Assembly (NCBI GenBank): GCA_031254225.1
Contig: JAIRUU010000016.1
Span: 1-7,580, forward strand
Direction of reading: 5' to 3'
Length of the DNA stretch: 7,580 nt
Origin: Candidatus Elusimicrobium euhamitermitis
GTDB lineage: Bacteria; Elusimicrobiota; Elusimicrobia; Elusimicrobiales; Elusimicrobiaceae
Position numbers and translations under genes: made by a program. Shown piece by piece: positions 1-6,368 of the stretch. The notes beneath the pieces were generated by a model, which saw only the letters and a program-made list of their open reading frames with translations, did not search any database and had not been told where the DNA came from. Each line of letters opens with the position of its first letter. Within the stretch, counting starts at the first letter, position 1.

Positions 1-14
1 ACTTTTTCTGCCAT
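1..14 (-). CDS. 5' end of an unidentified leftward gene (partial)
   Basis: Only the first four codons and part of the fifth lie inside the window, reading Met-Ala-Glu-Lys before running off the left edge. The start call rests on an ATG at 12-14 preceded, 9 nt upstream, by a perfect AGGAGG (complement of 24-29), with a plausible promoter further upstream. No product can be named from four residues. The strong ribosome binding site and separate promoter suggest a well-translated gene that starts its own transcript after uvrD. Confidence 0.6.
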
Positions 15-23
15 AATGTATAT

Positions 24-29
24 CCTCCT
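24..29 (-). promoter_or_regulatory. Strong Shine-Dalgarno (AGGAGG)
   Basis: The complement of CCTCCT at 24-29 is a perfect AGGAGG, 9 nt from the ATG at 12-14. It is the best ribosome binding site in the window and is what decides that a gene starts at position 14. Confidence 0.7.
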
Positions 30-61
30 GGGGAAACACTTCACATTTGCCTTACGAAAAA

Positions 62-90
62 AGTGTAATAAATATTACCGCGTTTGGCAA
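62..90 (-). promoter_or_regulatory. Sigma-70-type promoter for the left-edge gene
   Basis: On the minus strand TTGCCA (85-90, five of six matches to TTGACA) is followed after exactly 17 nt by TACACT (62-67, four of six matches to TATAAT). This predicts a start near position 55 and a 5' leader of about 40 nt before the ATG at 14. The promoter lies in the roughly 110-nt gap after the uvrD stop, so the left-edge gene probably has its own transcript. No convincing terminator separates the two genes; only a 4-bp stem (CTCG/CGAG, about 102-116) is visible. Confidence 0.55.
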
Positions 91-123
91 GCGTTTTTTA
101 TCTCGTGGCTGCCGAGGAAGCTT

Positions 124-2424
124 TTATAACAGCTGCAAAGGCGCGTACTTTAACATAAAAGTACGGCGCGTGCCGTTGGAAAAAAGCACGGTAATTTTAG
201 CCGCTTCGCCGGAGCCTGCGATATCAACTATTTTTCCTTCGCCAAACACCGCGTGGCGTACGCGCATGCCCTGCTTTGGCGTTTTGGCGGACACGTGCAC
301 GTCGGGCGCGGTTTCCGCGCTGCGGCCGAGCGGCGCGCTATAACCCTGCTCGCTTTCTTCTATTTCATAACCGTGCGCGTCAACGTCTTTATCTTTTTTT
401 CTGCCGAAATAGGGCGTGAATTTTGGGCGGTTTTGTCCGTCATACTTAGGTTTATACGCCGGCGGCGGAGCGGCCAGGGGGCCCGGGGTATCCTCGGTAA
501 TCAGCCCGCTTTCAAATAAAAATCTAGACGGCAAGTTTGTATACATCTTGCCGAAAACGCGCCGCGTGCTGGCATAAGTTAAAAACAGTCTGTCTTTGGC
601 GCGCGTCATGGCCACGTAACACAGGCGGCGTTCTTCTTCCAAATCGTCATCGTCTTTGCTGGCCAGCGGGAACAAGCCTTCTTCCAGGCCGGTCACAAAA
701 ACGTTTTTAAACTCCAGACCTTTTGCCAAATGCACGGTCATCAAAGTTACCGCGCCGGCTGATACGTCGGCATCATCTCCGCCGGTAATTAAAGAAATTT
801 CCTGCACAAACTCGGAAAGCGAAGGCTCTTTTTCCAAACGCCCGCAGCGTTCTTCATATTCTTTAACCGCGTTTATAAGTTCCTGCAGGTTGTCAAGCCG
901 CGCGCCGCTTTCCGGGTCCTTTTCCACTTCGTCTTCAATGGATTTCCAGTAGCCGGACATGTGCAGGATTTTATTGACGATATCCGTGGCGCTCACGGAT
1001 TTCATTTCAATACGCAGCGTATCGCACAAGTTTATAAATTCCTGCGCCGCGCGGCGGGCTGTCGGCGTTAAATTTTCCACAAAAGCGGCGCGCTGCAAAG
1101 CGTGGTAAAGCGTCATATGATTTTCCGCCGCGTAAGCCAAAAATTTTTCCTGCGCGCTTTCCCCCAGTCCGCGCCGCGGCGTGTTTAAAATGCGCAGAAG
1201 ACTGACCGTATCCGCCGGATTAACCAGCACGCGGGCATAACACAAAATATCTTTAATTTCTTTGCGGTCATAAAACCGCACCGCGCCTATAAGCCGGTAC
1301 GGAAGCTGAAAGCGGCGGAAATTATCTTCAAAATTTCTGCTCTGCGCGTTTGTGCGGTAAAAAACCGCGACGTCGTTTAATCCCGCGCCCTCTTCCACAA
1401 GGTTTGCTATATTTTGCGCCACCCAGCGGGCTTCCTCGCCTTCGGTCAGCAGTTCGCGCACTTCAGGTTCCTCGCCGGATTTTTTGTCGGAAAACAGCGT
1501 TTTGTCCTTGCGTTTTTTATTTCTGCGTATAAGTTTATTGGCACTGTCCAAAATAATCTGCGTGGAGCGGTAATTCTGCTCCAGCGTAATAACTTTGGCG
1601 TCGGGAAAATCTTTTTCAAATTCCAAAATATTTCTGATATTAGCGCCGCGCCAGGAATAAATGCTCTGGTCCGGATCCCCTACCACGCAGAGATTGCGGT
1701 GCTTGTAAGCCAAAGTGCGCGTGATAATATACTGCGTATGATTTGTGTCCTGATATTCGTCCACCAGAACGTACTGGAAATAGTTCTGGTAATATTCGCG
1801 CACCTCGTCGTGCTCTCTGAGCAGCTGCGCGGCTTTTACCAATAAATCGCCAAAATCCAAAGCGCCGGCTTCTTCCAGTTTTTTCTGATATCTTTTATAA
1901 ACTTCCGCCGCGCGGATTTTGAAATCTGAATTTGACGCCAGCGCGGATATGGCAAAACTTTCGGGGTCAATCATATCGTCTTTGGCGCGGGAAATCATGG
2001 AAATATATTGGTTGATTTCTTTTTTGGGGTCCTTCTGTCCCATTTCCTGCAGGGCGAGGGTAATTATTTTTTTCTGCTCGGTCTCGTCGTAAATAGCAAA
2101 ATCTTTGGTTAGTTTTAACGCCGCCGCGTTCTGCCGCAAGACGCGCACGGCAAAACTGTGAAACGTGTGTATCCAGACTCTGCCGCCGTAACCCGGCACA
2201 AGAGCTTCCACGCGGTCCCTCATCTGCTGCGCGGCTTTGTTGGTAAAAGTGACGGCCAGTATGCGGGAAGGGTTAACGCCGCGGGCTATAAGCACGGCTA
2301 TTTTCGTCGTTAAAGTTTTGGTTTTGCCCGTGCCCGCGCCGGCTATGATAAGGCACGGGCCTTTGTCATATTCCGCGGCTTCCCGCTGCGCGGGATTTAG
2401 TTGGGAGAGGAAATCTTCCGTCAT
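124..2424 (-). CDS. uvrD: UvrD/PcrA-type superfamily 1A DNA helicase
   Basis: This is an ATP-dependent 3'-5' DNA helicase, 766 residues, complete. Family members act in nucleotide excision and mismatch repair and in removing proteins such as RNA polymerase from DNA. Visible motifs in order: Q motif around LNPAQRE (9-15); Walker A GAGTGKT (29-35); motif Ia AVTFTNKAA (57-65); Walker B VLVDEYQDTN (219-228, catalytic D222-E223); motif III VVGDPDQSIYSWRGA (247-261); motif IV QNYRST (283-288); motif V TVHLAKGLEF (563-572); motif VI RRLCYVAMTRA (599-609). A proline- and charge-rich, probably disordered linker (about 639-718) leads to a C-terminal Tudor-like fold (719-766, beginning GMRVRHAVFGEGKIV), the module that binds RNA polymerase in PcrA. 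The start codon overlaps the rlmD stop as ATGA and has no clear Shine-Dalgarno, so translation is probably coupled. It is the last gene of the operon. Confidence 0.96.
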   Translation of the reverse strand: MTEDFLSQLNPAQREAAEYDKGPCLIIAGAGTGKTKTLTTKIAVLIARGVNPSRILAVTFTNKAAQQMRDRVEALVPGYGGRVWIHTFHSFAVRVLRQNAAALKLTKDFAIYDETEQKKIITLALQEMGQKDPKKEINQYISMISRAKDDMIDPESFAISALASNSDFKIRAAEVYKRYQKKLEEAGALDFGDLLVKAAQLLREHDEVREYYQNYFQYVLVDEYQDTNHTQYIITRTLAYKHRNLCVVGDPDQSIYSWRGANIRNILEFEKDFPDAKVITLEQNYRSTQIILDSANKLIRRNKKRKDKTLFSDKKSGEEPEVRELLTEGEEARWVAQNIANLVEEGAGLNDVAVFYRTNAQSRNFEDNFRRFQLPYRLIGAVRFYDRKEIKDILCYARVLVNPADTVSLLRILNTPRRGLGESAQEKFLAYAAENHMTLYHALQRAAFVENLTPTARRAAQEFINLCDTLRIEMKSVSATDIVNKILHMSGYWKSIEDEVEKDPESGARLDNLQELINAVKEYEERCGRLEKEPSLSEFVQEISLITGGDDADVSAGAVTLMTVHLAKGLEFKNVFVTGLEEGLFPLASKDDDDLEEERRLCYVAMTRAKDRLFLTYASTRRVFGKMYTNLPSRFLFESGLITEDTPGPLAAPPPAYKPKYDGQNRPKFTPYFGRKKDKDVDAHGYEIEESEQGYSAPLGRSAETAPDVHVSAKTPKQGMRVRHAVFGEGKIVDIAGSGEAAKITVLFSNGTRRTFMLKYAPLQLL

Positions 2425-3620
2425 TTTAATTTAAGCTCTACTAAGGTTTCAATATGTTTTGTGTTGGGGAAAAAATCAAAAGCTTCTATATTTTTTATTG
2501 TATAATTTTCCGCCATCCTCTCTAAATTTTGCGCGAGCGTGACGGGATTGCAGGAAATATAAACAATATCGGGCGCGCAGCTCTGCGCAACGGCCTTTAC
2601 CGCCGCAGGGTGCAGGCCGGCGCGCGGCGGGTCCAAAATTATAAGGCTGTTATGCGCGCTCAGTTTATTGTGTCTTAAATAATCCTCCACCTGCGCGCAG
2701 ACGAATTTTACGTTTTTTACGTCGTTAAGTTTCGCGTTGGCCTCGCCGTCAACCGTCGCGGCGGGGACGTTCTCAACGCAAAATAATTTTTCCGCTATGT
2801 CCGCGCATGTCAGGCTGAAACTGCCCGCCCCGCCGTATAAATCATAAATGGTCTGCGGTTTTAACTGTTTGGCAACCTCTCTTACGCGGCCGTACATTTC
2901 CTGCGCGGCAAGAGTGTTTGTCTGGAAAAACGACTGGGCGGAGAGACGGAAAGTTTTTTCCATATCGCCCAGAATAATTTTTTCTTCAATAGCGTTTCTG
3001 CCTTTTAAAATTCTGATGTCCGCCAGGCCCGCGCCGTCTGACACGCTTATGTTTACCGAGTGTAAAATATTAGCGTCCGGAAGCACGCTCTCAACGGCTT
3101 TTATAAAACCAGCCGTCTCAATCTCCTGCGCGGTTATTAAAACAATCATTTTCTGGCCGGTGTTTTTTGCGCTTCTCATCATCATGCCGCGTAAAACGCC
3201 GGTGTGCTTGCGCCCGTCGTAATAAGCCAGGTTTTCCGCCTTGGCCCACGCGCGGACGGCGTTTAAAAGCGGTATGAGCCACGGCTCAAAAATTATACAT
3301 TCTTCAATATCAACCGCGCGGTCCCACGTGCCTTTTACTTTAAAGCCCAGCGCAGTCTCAAACACCAGCGGAGCGCCTTTTTCACGGCGGTAATTTTTGT
3401 TAAAAGGTTCCGGCCAGTGCACCTGATTGCAAAAAGAAACTTCAATTTTATTTCTGTAATATTCCGGCGCGGGACTTTTGTGGACGATAATATCGTGAGA
3501 CCAAAACGGCGCGAGCAGTTTGCGCAGCTCCGCCAGTTTAAGCGCGACCTGCGCGTCGCAGCCCAGGTCCATATTCTGGCACCCGCCGCAATAATTAAAA
3601 TGTTTACACGTTTTATGCAT
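2421..3620 (-). CDS. rlmD: RlmD-family 23S rRNA (uracil-5-)-methyltransferase, no TRAM domain
   Basis: SAM-dependent RNA m5U methyltransferase of the TrmA/RlmC/RlmD family, 399 residues, probably acting on 23S rRNA. An N-terminal iron-sulfur signature C5-x5-C11-x2-C14, with C108 in DIEEC as the likely fourth ligand, matches the RlmD/RlmCD type. Later motifs are SFFQTN (230-235), the SAM-binding loop DLYGGAGSF (260-268, usually LYCG), DPPRAG (330-335), catalytic C357 in SCNP, and the general base E391 in KHIE. The TRAM RNA-binding domain found at the N-terminus of typical RlmD is absent: the protein begins directly at the cluster. Its start overlaps the end of ychF by 8 nt and its stop overlaps uvrD by 4 nt. 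The exact target (U1939, U747, both, or a tRNA uridine) cannot be decided from sequence alone, so the symbol is by family. Confidence 0.88.
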   Translation of the reverse strand: MHKTCKHFNYCGGCQNMDLGCDAQVALKLAELRKLLAPFWSHDIIVHKSPAPEYYRNKIEVSFCNQVHWPEPFNKNYRREKGAPLVFETALGFKVKGTWDRAVDIEECIIFEPWLIPLLNAVRAWAKAENLAYYDGRKHTGVLRGMMMRSAKNTGQKMIVLITAQEIETAGFIKAVESVLPDANILHSVNISVSDGAGLADIRILKGRNAIEEKIILGDMEKTFRLSAQSFFQTNTLAAQEMYGRVREVAKQLKPQTIYDLYGGAGSFSLTCADIAEKLFCVENVPAATVDGEANAKLNDVKNVKFVCAQVEDYLRHNKLSAHNSLIILDPPRAGLHPAAVKAVAQSCAPDIVYISCNPVTLAQNLERMAENYTIKNIEAFDFFPNTKHIETLVELKLK

Positions 3621-4686
3621 TGATTTTGAACAGGCAGATGTCGCCGTCTTTGACTATATATTCTTTGCCTTCGGAGCGGATCAGGCCTTTTTCCCGTAAA
3701 ATTTTTTCGGAACCGTATTTATCAATATCTTCAAAAGTATACACGTCGGCGCGGATGAAACCTTTTTCAAAATCAGTGTGTATTTTGCCCGCGGCCTGCG
3801 GCGCGCTGCAGCCGACGGGGATCAGCCAGCTTCTCACCTCAACTTCCGCGCCCGCCGTGAAAGAGGTGCATTGATTTAAGAGTTTAAGACCTTCGCGCAC
3901 TATTTTTTCAAGGCCGGTGTAATCGCTGCCGGTATCGGCCAGAAAAGCGCGTTTTTCTTCTTCGGAAAGTTCGGCTATGTCCGCTTCAAATTTTACGCAT
4001 AACTCCACAAAGCCGGCGTTATTTTTTTTGGCGTAAGCGGCCAGCTTTTCGGCGTTGGCGGCGTTTCTTTTTTCCGAATTGTTGCCTACGTATAAAATAG
4101 GTTTTGCCGTCAGAAACTGAAACTCTTTTAACTCTTCCGCGCTTAAACCCAGCGACGAAACGGAATTACCGTCTTCCAGACATTTTTTAACTTTTTTAAT
4201 AGTTTCCAGCTGCGCTATAGCTTCTTTTTTGCCGCCGCGGGCGTTACTTTCCAGGCGGGGCAGCATGCGCTCAACAGACTCAAGGTCCGCAAGCATGAGT
4301 TCGGTTTCAATAACTTCAACGTCGCGCAGCGGATCAACGGAATTCATGACGTGCGTAATATTTGAATCTTCAAACAGGCGGACGACGTGGATTATGGCGT
4401 CCGTCTCGCGTATATTTGCAAGAAATTTATTGCCGAGGCCCTCGCCTTTGCTGGCGCCTTCAACAATGCCGGCAATGTCAACAAACTTTATCGCGGCGGG
4501 CGTTTTTTTAGGCGGTTTAAAAATATCAAAAAGTCTGTCCAGCCGCCGGTCCGGTATGGGCACTATGCCGACGTTGGGCTCAATAGTGCAAAAAGGGTAG
4601 TTGCTCGCCTCCGCGCCCGCGCAGGTTAAAGCGTTAAACAGCGTTGATTTGCCGACGTTGGGCAGCCCCACTATTCCTATTTCCAT
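3613..4686 (-). CDS. ychF: YchF/Ola1-family P-loop NTPase
   Basis: Universally conserved Obg-related NTPase of 357 residues, close to the usual length of about 363. Family members bind ribosomes or RNA, and several prefer ATP to GTP. Visible: P-loop GLPNVGKST (7-15); switch region around NYPFCTIEPNVG (29-40); G3 motif DIAG (70-73); GASKGEGLGNKFL (77-89); and a G4 position reading NNSE (202-205), the NxxE form that replaces NKxD and fits relaxed or ATP specificity. A helical insertion covers about 120-175. The C-terminal TGS domain includes APQAAGKIHTDFEKGFI (about 292-308) and ends near KDGDICLFKIN. The start ATG directly follows the stop of the outer-membrane protein gene (TAAATG), with a Shine-Dalgarno-like AGGAG inside the last codons of that gene. 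Confidence 0.96.
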   Translation of the reverse strand: MEIGIVGLPNVGKSTLFNALTCAGAEASNYPFCTIEPNVGIVPIPDRRLDRLFDIFKPPKKTPAAIKFVDIAGIVEGASKGEGLGNKFLANIRETDAIIHVVRLFEDSNITHVMNSVDPLRDVEVIETELMLADLESVERMLPRLESNARGGKKEAIAQLETIKKVKKCLEDGNSVSSLGLSAEELKEFQFLTAKPILYVGNNSEKRNAANAEKLAAYAKKNNAGFVELCVKFEADIAELSEEEKRAFLADTGSDYTGLEKIVREGLKLLNQCTSFTAGAEVEVRSWLIPVGCSAPQAAGKIHTDFEKGFIRADVYTFEDIDKYGSEKILREKGLIRSEGKEYIVKDGDICLFKINA

Positions 4687-5466
4687 TTAAAAAGCTACTC
4701 CTATTTTAAGGCCGTATTCGTTTGTTTTATTTTCCGGCTCATATAAATATGCGTCAAGAACATAAGAATAAGAAACTTCAGAATCCTTTATATGCCAGTA
4801 CCTGTAAAAAGGCTCCGCAAATAAACTTACTTTACCTAAGTTTTTAGCAAGCCGCGCGGAAACGCGCGCGCCCATGCCGTCGGTCTGGTTATTTGTAACA
4901 ACTTCGCCAAAATCGCTGGTCTGTTTGCCGCTTAAGAAAATATCATATTCGCCCGTCAATGTTAAAGTCCAGCCGTTAATCATTTTAAAACGCGTTTTAA
5001 GGCCGGCGGGAATATAAGTATATTTTGAAATTCTGTCATAACCGTATTGGTCCGCGCCCATGCCGTCAAACAATTGTCTGTAACCTATGCCGAGGTAAGG
5101 CCAAAAATCAGTCCCTATGTTGTCCGCCTTTACCACAAAACCAAGCAGCAGGCGGCCCTCAAAATAATAATCCTGTATGCCGCTTGCGGTATGCGGCGTG
5201 CCGTCCATAAGCGCGCCGTTATAAGTAACGTTTCCCGTCATAAAAACCAGCTGCGCCGCCGAAAACAGGCCGCCCGTCTCCGGATTCCAGCCAAAATATT
5301 CCGCCGAAACGCCGTACTTCGGTCCGTTAAGTTTCACGCCGACAGCCGGCTCCTCGTAAGTATAAGAGGAAGTTTCAAACGCTACGGCAAAATTATTATT
5401 TTTATCCTGCGCGTAAACCGCCGCCGAGCAAAAAAAGATAAACAGCAACGATAATATTTTTTTCAT
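4687..5466 (-). CDS. Secreted protein, probable outer-membrane beta-barrel, function unknown
   Basis: I do not recognise the family. With the ATG at 5464-5466 the product is 259 residues and starts with a clear Sec signal peptide: MKK, a hydrophobic stretch LSLLFIFFCS, and a predicted cleavage after AAVYA. The mature part is rich in aromatic residues and glycine, with alternating polar and hydrophobic segments suggesting amphipathic beta strands. It ends in a strand closing with Phe (GLKIGVAF), the C-terminal aromatic typical of BamA-folded porin-like proteins. The ATG is chosen because AAGAGG lies 6 nt upstream; an in-frame TTG 10 codons earlier has no such site and would spoil the signal peptide. 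It is the promoter-proximal gene of the ychF-rlmD-uvrD operon and may just share transcription with those genes rather than function. Confidence 0.8.
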   Translation of the reverse strand: MKKILSLLFIFFCSAAVYAQDKNNNFAVAFETSSYTYEEPAVGVKLNGPKYGVSAEYFGWNPETGGLFSAAQLVFMTGNVTYNGALMDGTPHTASGIQDYYFEGRLLLGFVVKADNIGTDFWPYLGIGYRQLFDGMGADQYGYDRISKYTYIPAGLKTRFKMINGWTLTLTGEYDIFLSGKQTSDFGEVVTNNQTDGMGARVSARLAKNLGKVSLFAEPFYRYWHIKDSEVSYSYVLDAYLYEPENKTNEYGLKIGVAF

Positions 5467-5520
5467 AATCAGCCTCTTAGCAGGAGCAGAAAACAAAATA
5501 CGGTATTTCCCAATTCCATC

Positions 5521-5549
5521 ATTATAAATTTTTCACGGGATTTTGAGAT
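5521..5549 (-). promoter_or_regulatory. Candidate operon promoter upstream of the outer-membrane protein gene
   Basis: On the minus strand a perfect TATAAT (5521-5526) is preceded after 17 nt by ATCTCA (5544-5549), a weak -35 with three of six matches. It predicts a start near 5514 and a leader of about 48 nt before the ATG at 5466. It could drive the whole omp-ychF-rlmD-uvrD operon independently of the upstream tRNA. Confidence 0.45.
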
Positions 5550-5552
5550 GGA

Positions 5553-5632
5553 TTTGAATTTTTCCCGTAGTAGGTACATTTGCAAGGAACGCGCGGAGCG
5601 CGGCGCAGTCCAGCCGGAGGGAAAAATTCAAA
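5553..5632. repeat. Perfect 14-bp inverted repeat enclosing a GC-rich core
   Basis: The arms TTTGAATTTTTCCC (5553-5566) and GGGAAAAATTCAAA (5619-5632) are exact reverse complements, separated by 52 nt. Inside lies a second small palindrome, CGCGC-GGA-GCGCG (5590-5602), within a core far more GC-rich than its AT-rich surroundings. The right arm is not followed by a T-run on either strand, so it is not a standard intrinsic terminator. Its form fits a dispersed palindromic repeat, a miniature inverted-repeat element or a structured RNA. The left arm can also pair with ACGGGA at 5535-5540 through TCCCGT at 5563-5568, giving an alternative, mutually exclusive hairpin. Confidence 0.7.
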
Positions 5633-5655
5633 GACGCTCTAGTCCTAAGAAAAAA

Positions 5656-5729
5656 CGTCCCGTACGGGATTTGAACCCGTGATCTCCGCCTTGAGAGGGC
5701 GATGTCCTGGACCGCTAGACGAACGGGAC
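5656..5729 (-). tRNA. tRNA-Glu (anticodon CTC)
   Basis: A full cloverleaf of 74 nt can be drawn on the minus strand. The 7-bp acceptor GTCCCGT/ACGGGAC is followed by the D stem GTCT/GGAC with GG in its loop. The anticodon stem TCGCC/GGCGG closes the loop CTCTCAA, whose positions 34-36 are CTC, decoding GAG (Glu). A 5-nt variable loop follows, then the T stem ACGGG/CCCGT with loop TTCAAAT. The discriminator is G, as in many bacterial tRNA-Glu. CCA is not encoded: the discriminator is followed immediately by TTTTTT (complement of 5650-5655), which may help termination, so CCA must be added after transcription. Confidence 0.96.
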
Positions 5730-5734
5730 CTGAA

Positions 5735-5763
5735 AATATATTTTACCAAATTACTCCGGTTAA
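5735..5763 (-). promoter_or_regulatory. Promoter of the tRNA-Glu gene
   Basis: On the minus strand TTAACC (5758-5763, four of six matches) and TATATT (5735-5740, five of six) are spaced by 17 nt. This would start transcription at or within a base or two of the mature tRNA 5' end. An overlapping alternative is an extended -10, TGG-TAAAAT (TAAAAT at 5740-5745), giving a leader of about 4 nt. Either choice means almost no 5' leader for RNase P to remove. Confidence 0.5.
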
Positions 5764-5829
5764 TTTCGGACGCCGGACATCAGCGGATGAAAAAAATTAC
5801 AGCCTAATTACTTAGGGTAAGAAAAAAGT

Positions 5830-5864
5830 AAAACGGCTATTATCTTTCAGACATTAACCGTTTT
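5830..5864. repeat. Short inverted repeat upstream of the pilin-like gene
   Basis: AAAACGG (5830-5836) and CCGTTTT (5858-5864) are perfect 7-bp arms separated by 21 nt. The repeat ends at the base before the sigma-54-like element and 15 nt before the pilin start codon. It could be an operator, a weak hairpin ending in a T-run, or chance in an AT-rich stretch. Confidence 0.35.
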
Positions 5865-5880
5865 TGGCATACTTTATGCA
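5865..5880 (+). promoter_or_regulatory. Sigma-54-like element abutting the pilin start codon
   Basis: TGGCATACTTTATGCA fits the -24/-12 consensus TGGCAyr-N4-TTGCw with a single mismatch (ATGC for TTGC) and the required GG-N10-GC spacing (GG 5866-5867, GC 5878-5879). The position is awkward. The implied transcription start would fall near 5891, inside the pilin coding sequence, and no alternative start codon preserves the prepilin leader. It may be a chance match, a relic, or evidence that the 5' leader has been deleted. Confidence 0.3.
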
Positions 5881-6368
5881 TGAATAAAAACACAGGTTTT
5901 ACTCTTATAGAATTATTGGTAGTAGTTCTTATTATAGGAATTCTTGCGGCGATAGCTTTGCCGCAGTATAACAGGTCAGTGGAAAAATCCCGCGCGGCGG
6001 AAGCTTTGTTAATGACCAAGGCAATATCGCTGGCCAATGACAGGCATTTTTTGGAAACGGGTTCTTACAGCACCGACCTTGACCAGCTTGATATTGAAGT
6101 GCCAGGCGCGGTTTCCACACTGGCCGGCTCCAACGGGCTGAACCGTAAAACAACTTCACTCTTTGATTTCGGGACGAGAGACAAACTTAAGGCCCTGGGC
6201 AACAGGCTGCCCATAGCAACAAAATATTATATAGGCATATCGTATACCAATGAAGTAGTCTGCGCGACATATACGACAAGCTGGAATTATGTTTGCGAAA
6301 GTTTGGGCGGAAAAACAGGAACCTCTACGGCGTGCATAGCCGGAATTACCTGCTACATAATCAAATAA
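5880..6368 (+). CDS. Type IV pilin-like protein (PilE/GspG-type, class III signal peptide)
   Basis: The 162-residue product begins with a prepilin leader MNKNTG followed by FTLIELLVVVLIIGILAAIA. This gives a predicted PilD cleavage after G6, a mature N-terminal Phe to be methylated and the conserved Glu at mature position 5. The hydrophobic N-terminal helix continues into VEKSRAAEALL, typical of major-pilin-like proteins. The C-terminal half carries four cysteines (C128, C139, C152, C158) around NYVCESLGG and ending CYIIK, probably forming disulfides that brace the globular domain. It could be a pilus subunit, a minor pilin or a type II secretion pseudopilin; no assembly genes are nearby, so it would rely on machinery elsewhere. 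No Shine-Dalgarno precedes the ATG. It is the only rightward gene here and converges with holA with no gap. Confidence 0.9.
   Translation: MNKNTGFTLIELLVVVLIIGILAAIALPQYNRSVEKSRAAEALLMTKAISLANDRHFLETGSYSTDLDQLDIEVPGAVSTLAGSNGLNRKTTSLFDFGTRDKLKALGNRLPIATKYYIGISYTNEVVCATYTTSWNYVCESLGGKTGTSTACIAGITCYIIK

Noticed and set aside
90..124. Intrinsic terminator after uvrD
   Set aside because: Only a 4-bp stem (CTCG/CGAG) is present, and on the coding strand it is followed by ATAAAAAA rather than a T-run.
1414..1845. A 143-codon rightward open frame (and others at 656-952, 2848-3222, 4229-4600, 5047-5454)
   Set aside because: Each lies antisense to a gene with strong motif or signal-peptide support and has no recognisable domain; they are shadows of GC-rich third positions in the opposite strand.
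124..2424. uvrD as part of a defence or recombination system such as AddAB, RecBCD or a UvrD-like antiphage helicase
   Set aside because: It is a standard-length helicase with all SF1A motifs and a PcrA-type C-terminal Tudor-like domain, with no nuclease domain or partner nearby.
5464..5496. Longer outer-membrane protein starting at a TTG (complement of 5494-5496)
   Set aside because: It would add ten residues ahead of a perfect signal peptide and has no ribosome binding site, while the ATG at 5464-5466 has AAGAGG at correct spacing.
5467..5655. T-box or other known riboswitch upstream of the outer-membrane protein gene
   Set aside because: No T-box consensus (AGGGTGGNACCGCG) or other riboswitch signature is visible, and the downstream genes are not amino-acid or cofactor genes.
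5553..5656. Attachment site for an integrated element beside the tRNA 3' end
   Set aside because: There is no integrase, no duplicated tRNA 3' segment elsewhere in the window and no mobile gene; neighbours are housekeeping genes.
5658..5669. 12-bp perfect palindrome TCCCGTACGGGA
   Set aside because: It is explained by the tRNA itself: the 3' half of the T stem (CCCGT) followed by the 3' acceptor strand (ACGGGA).
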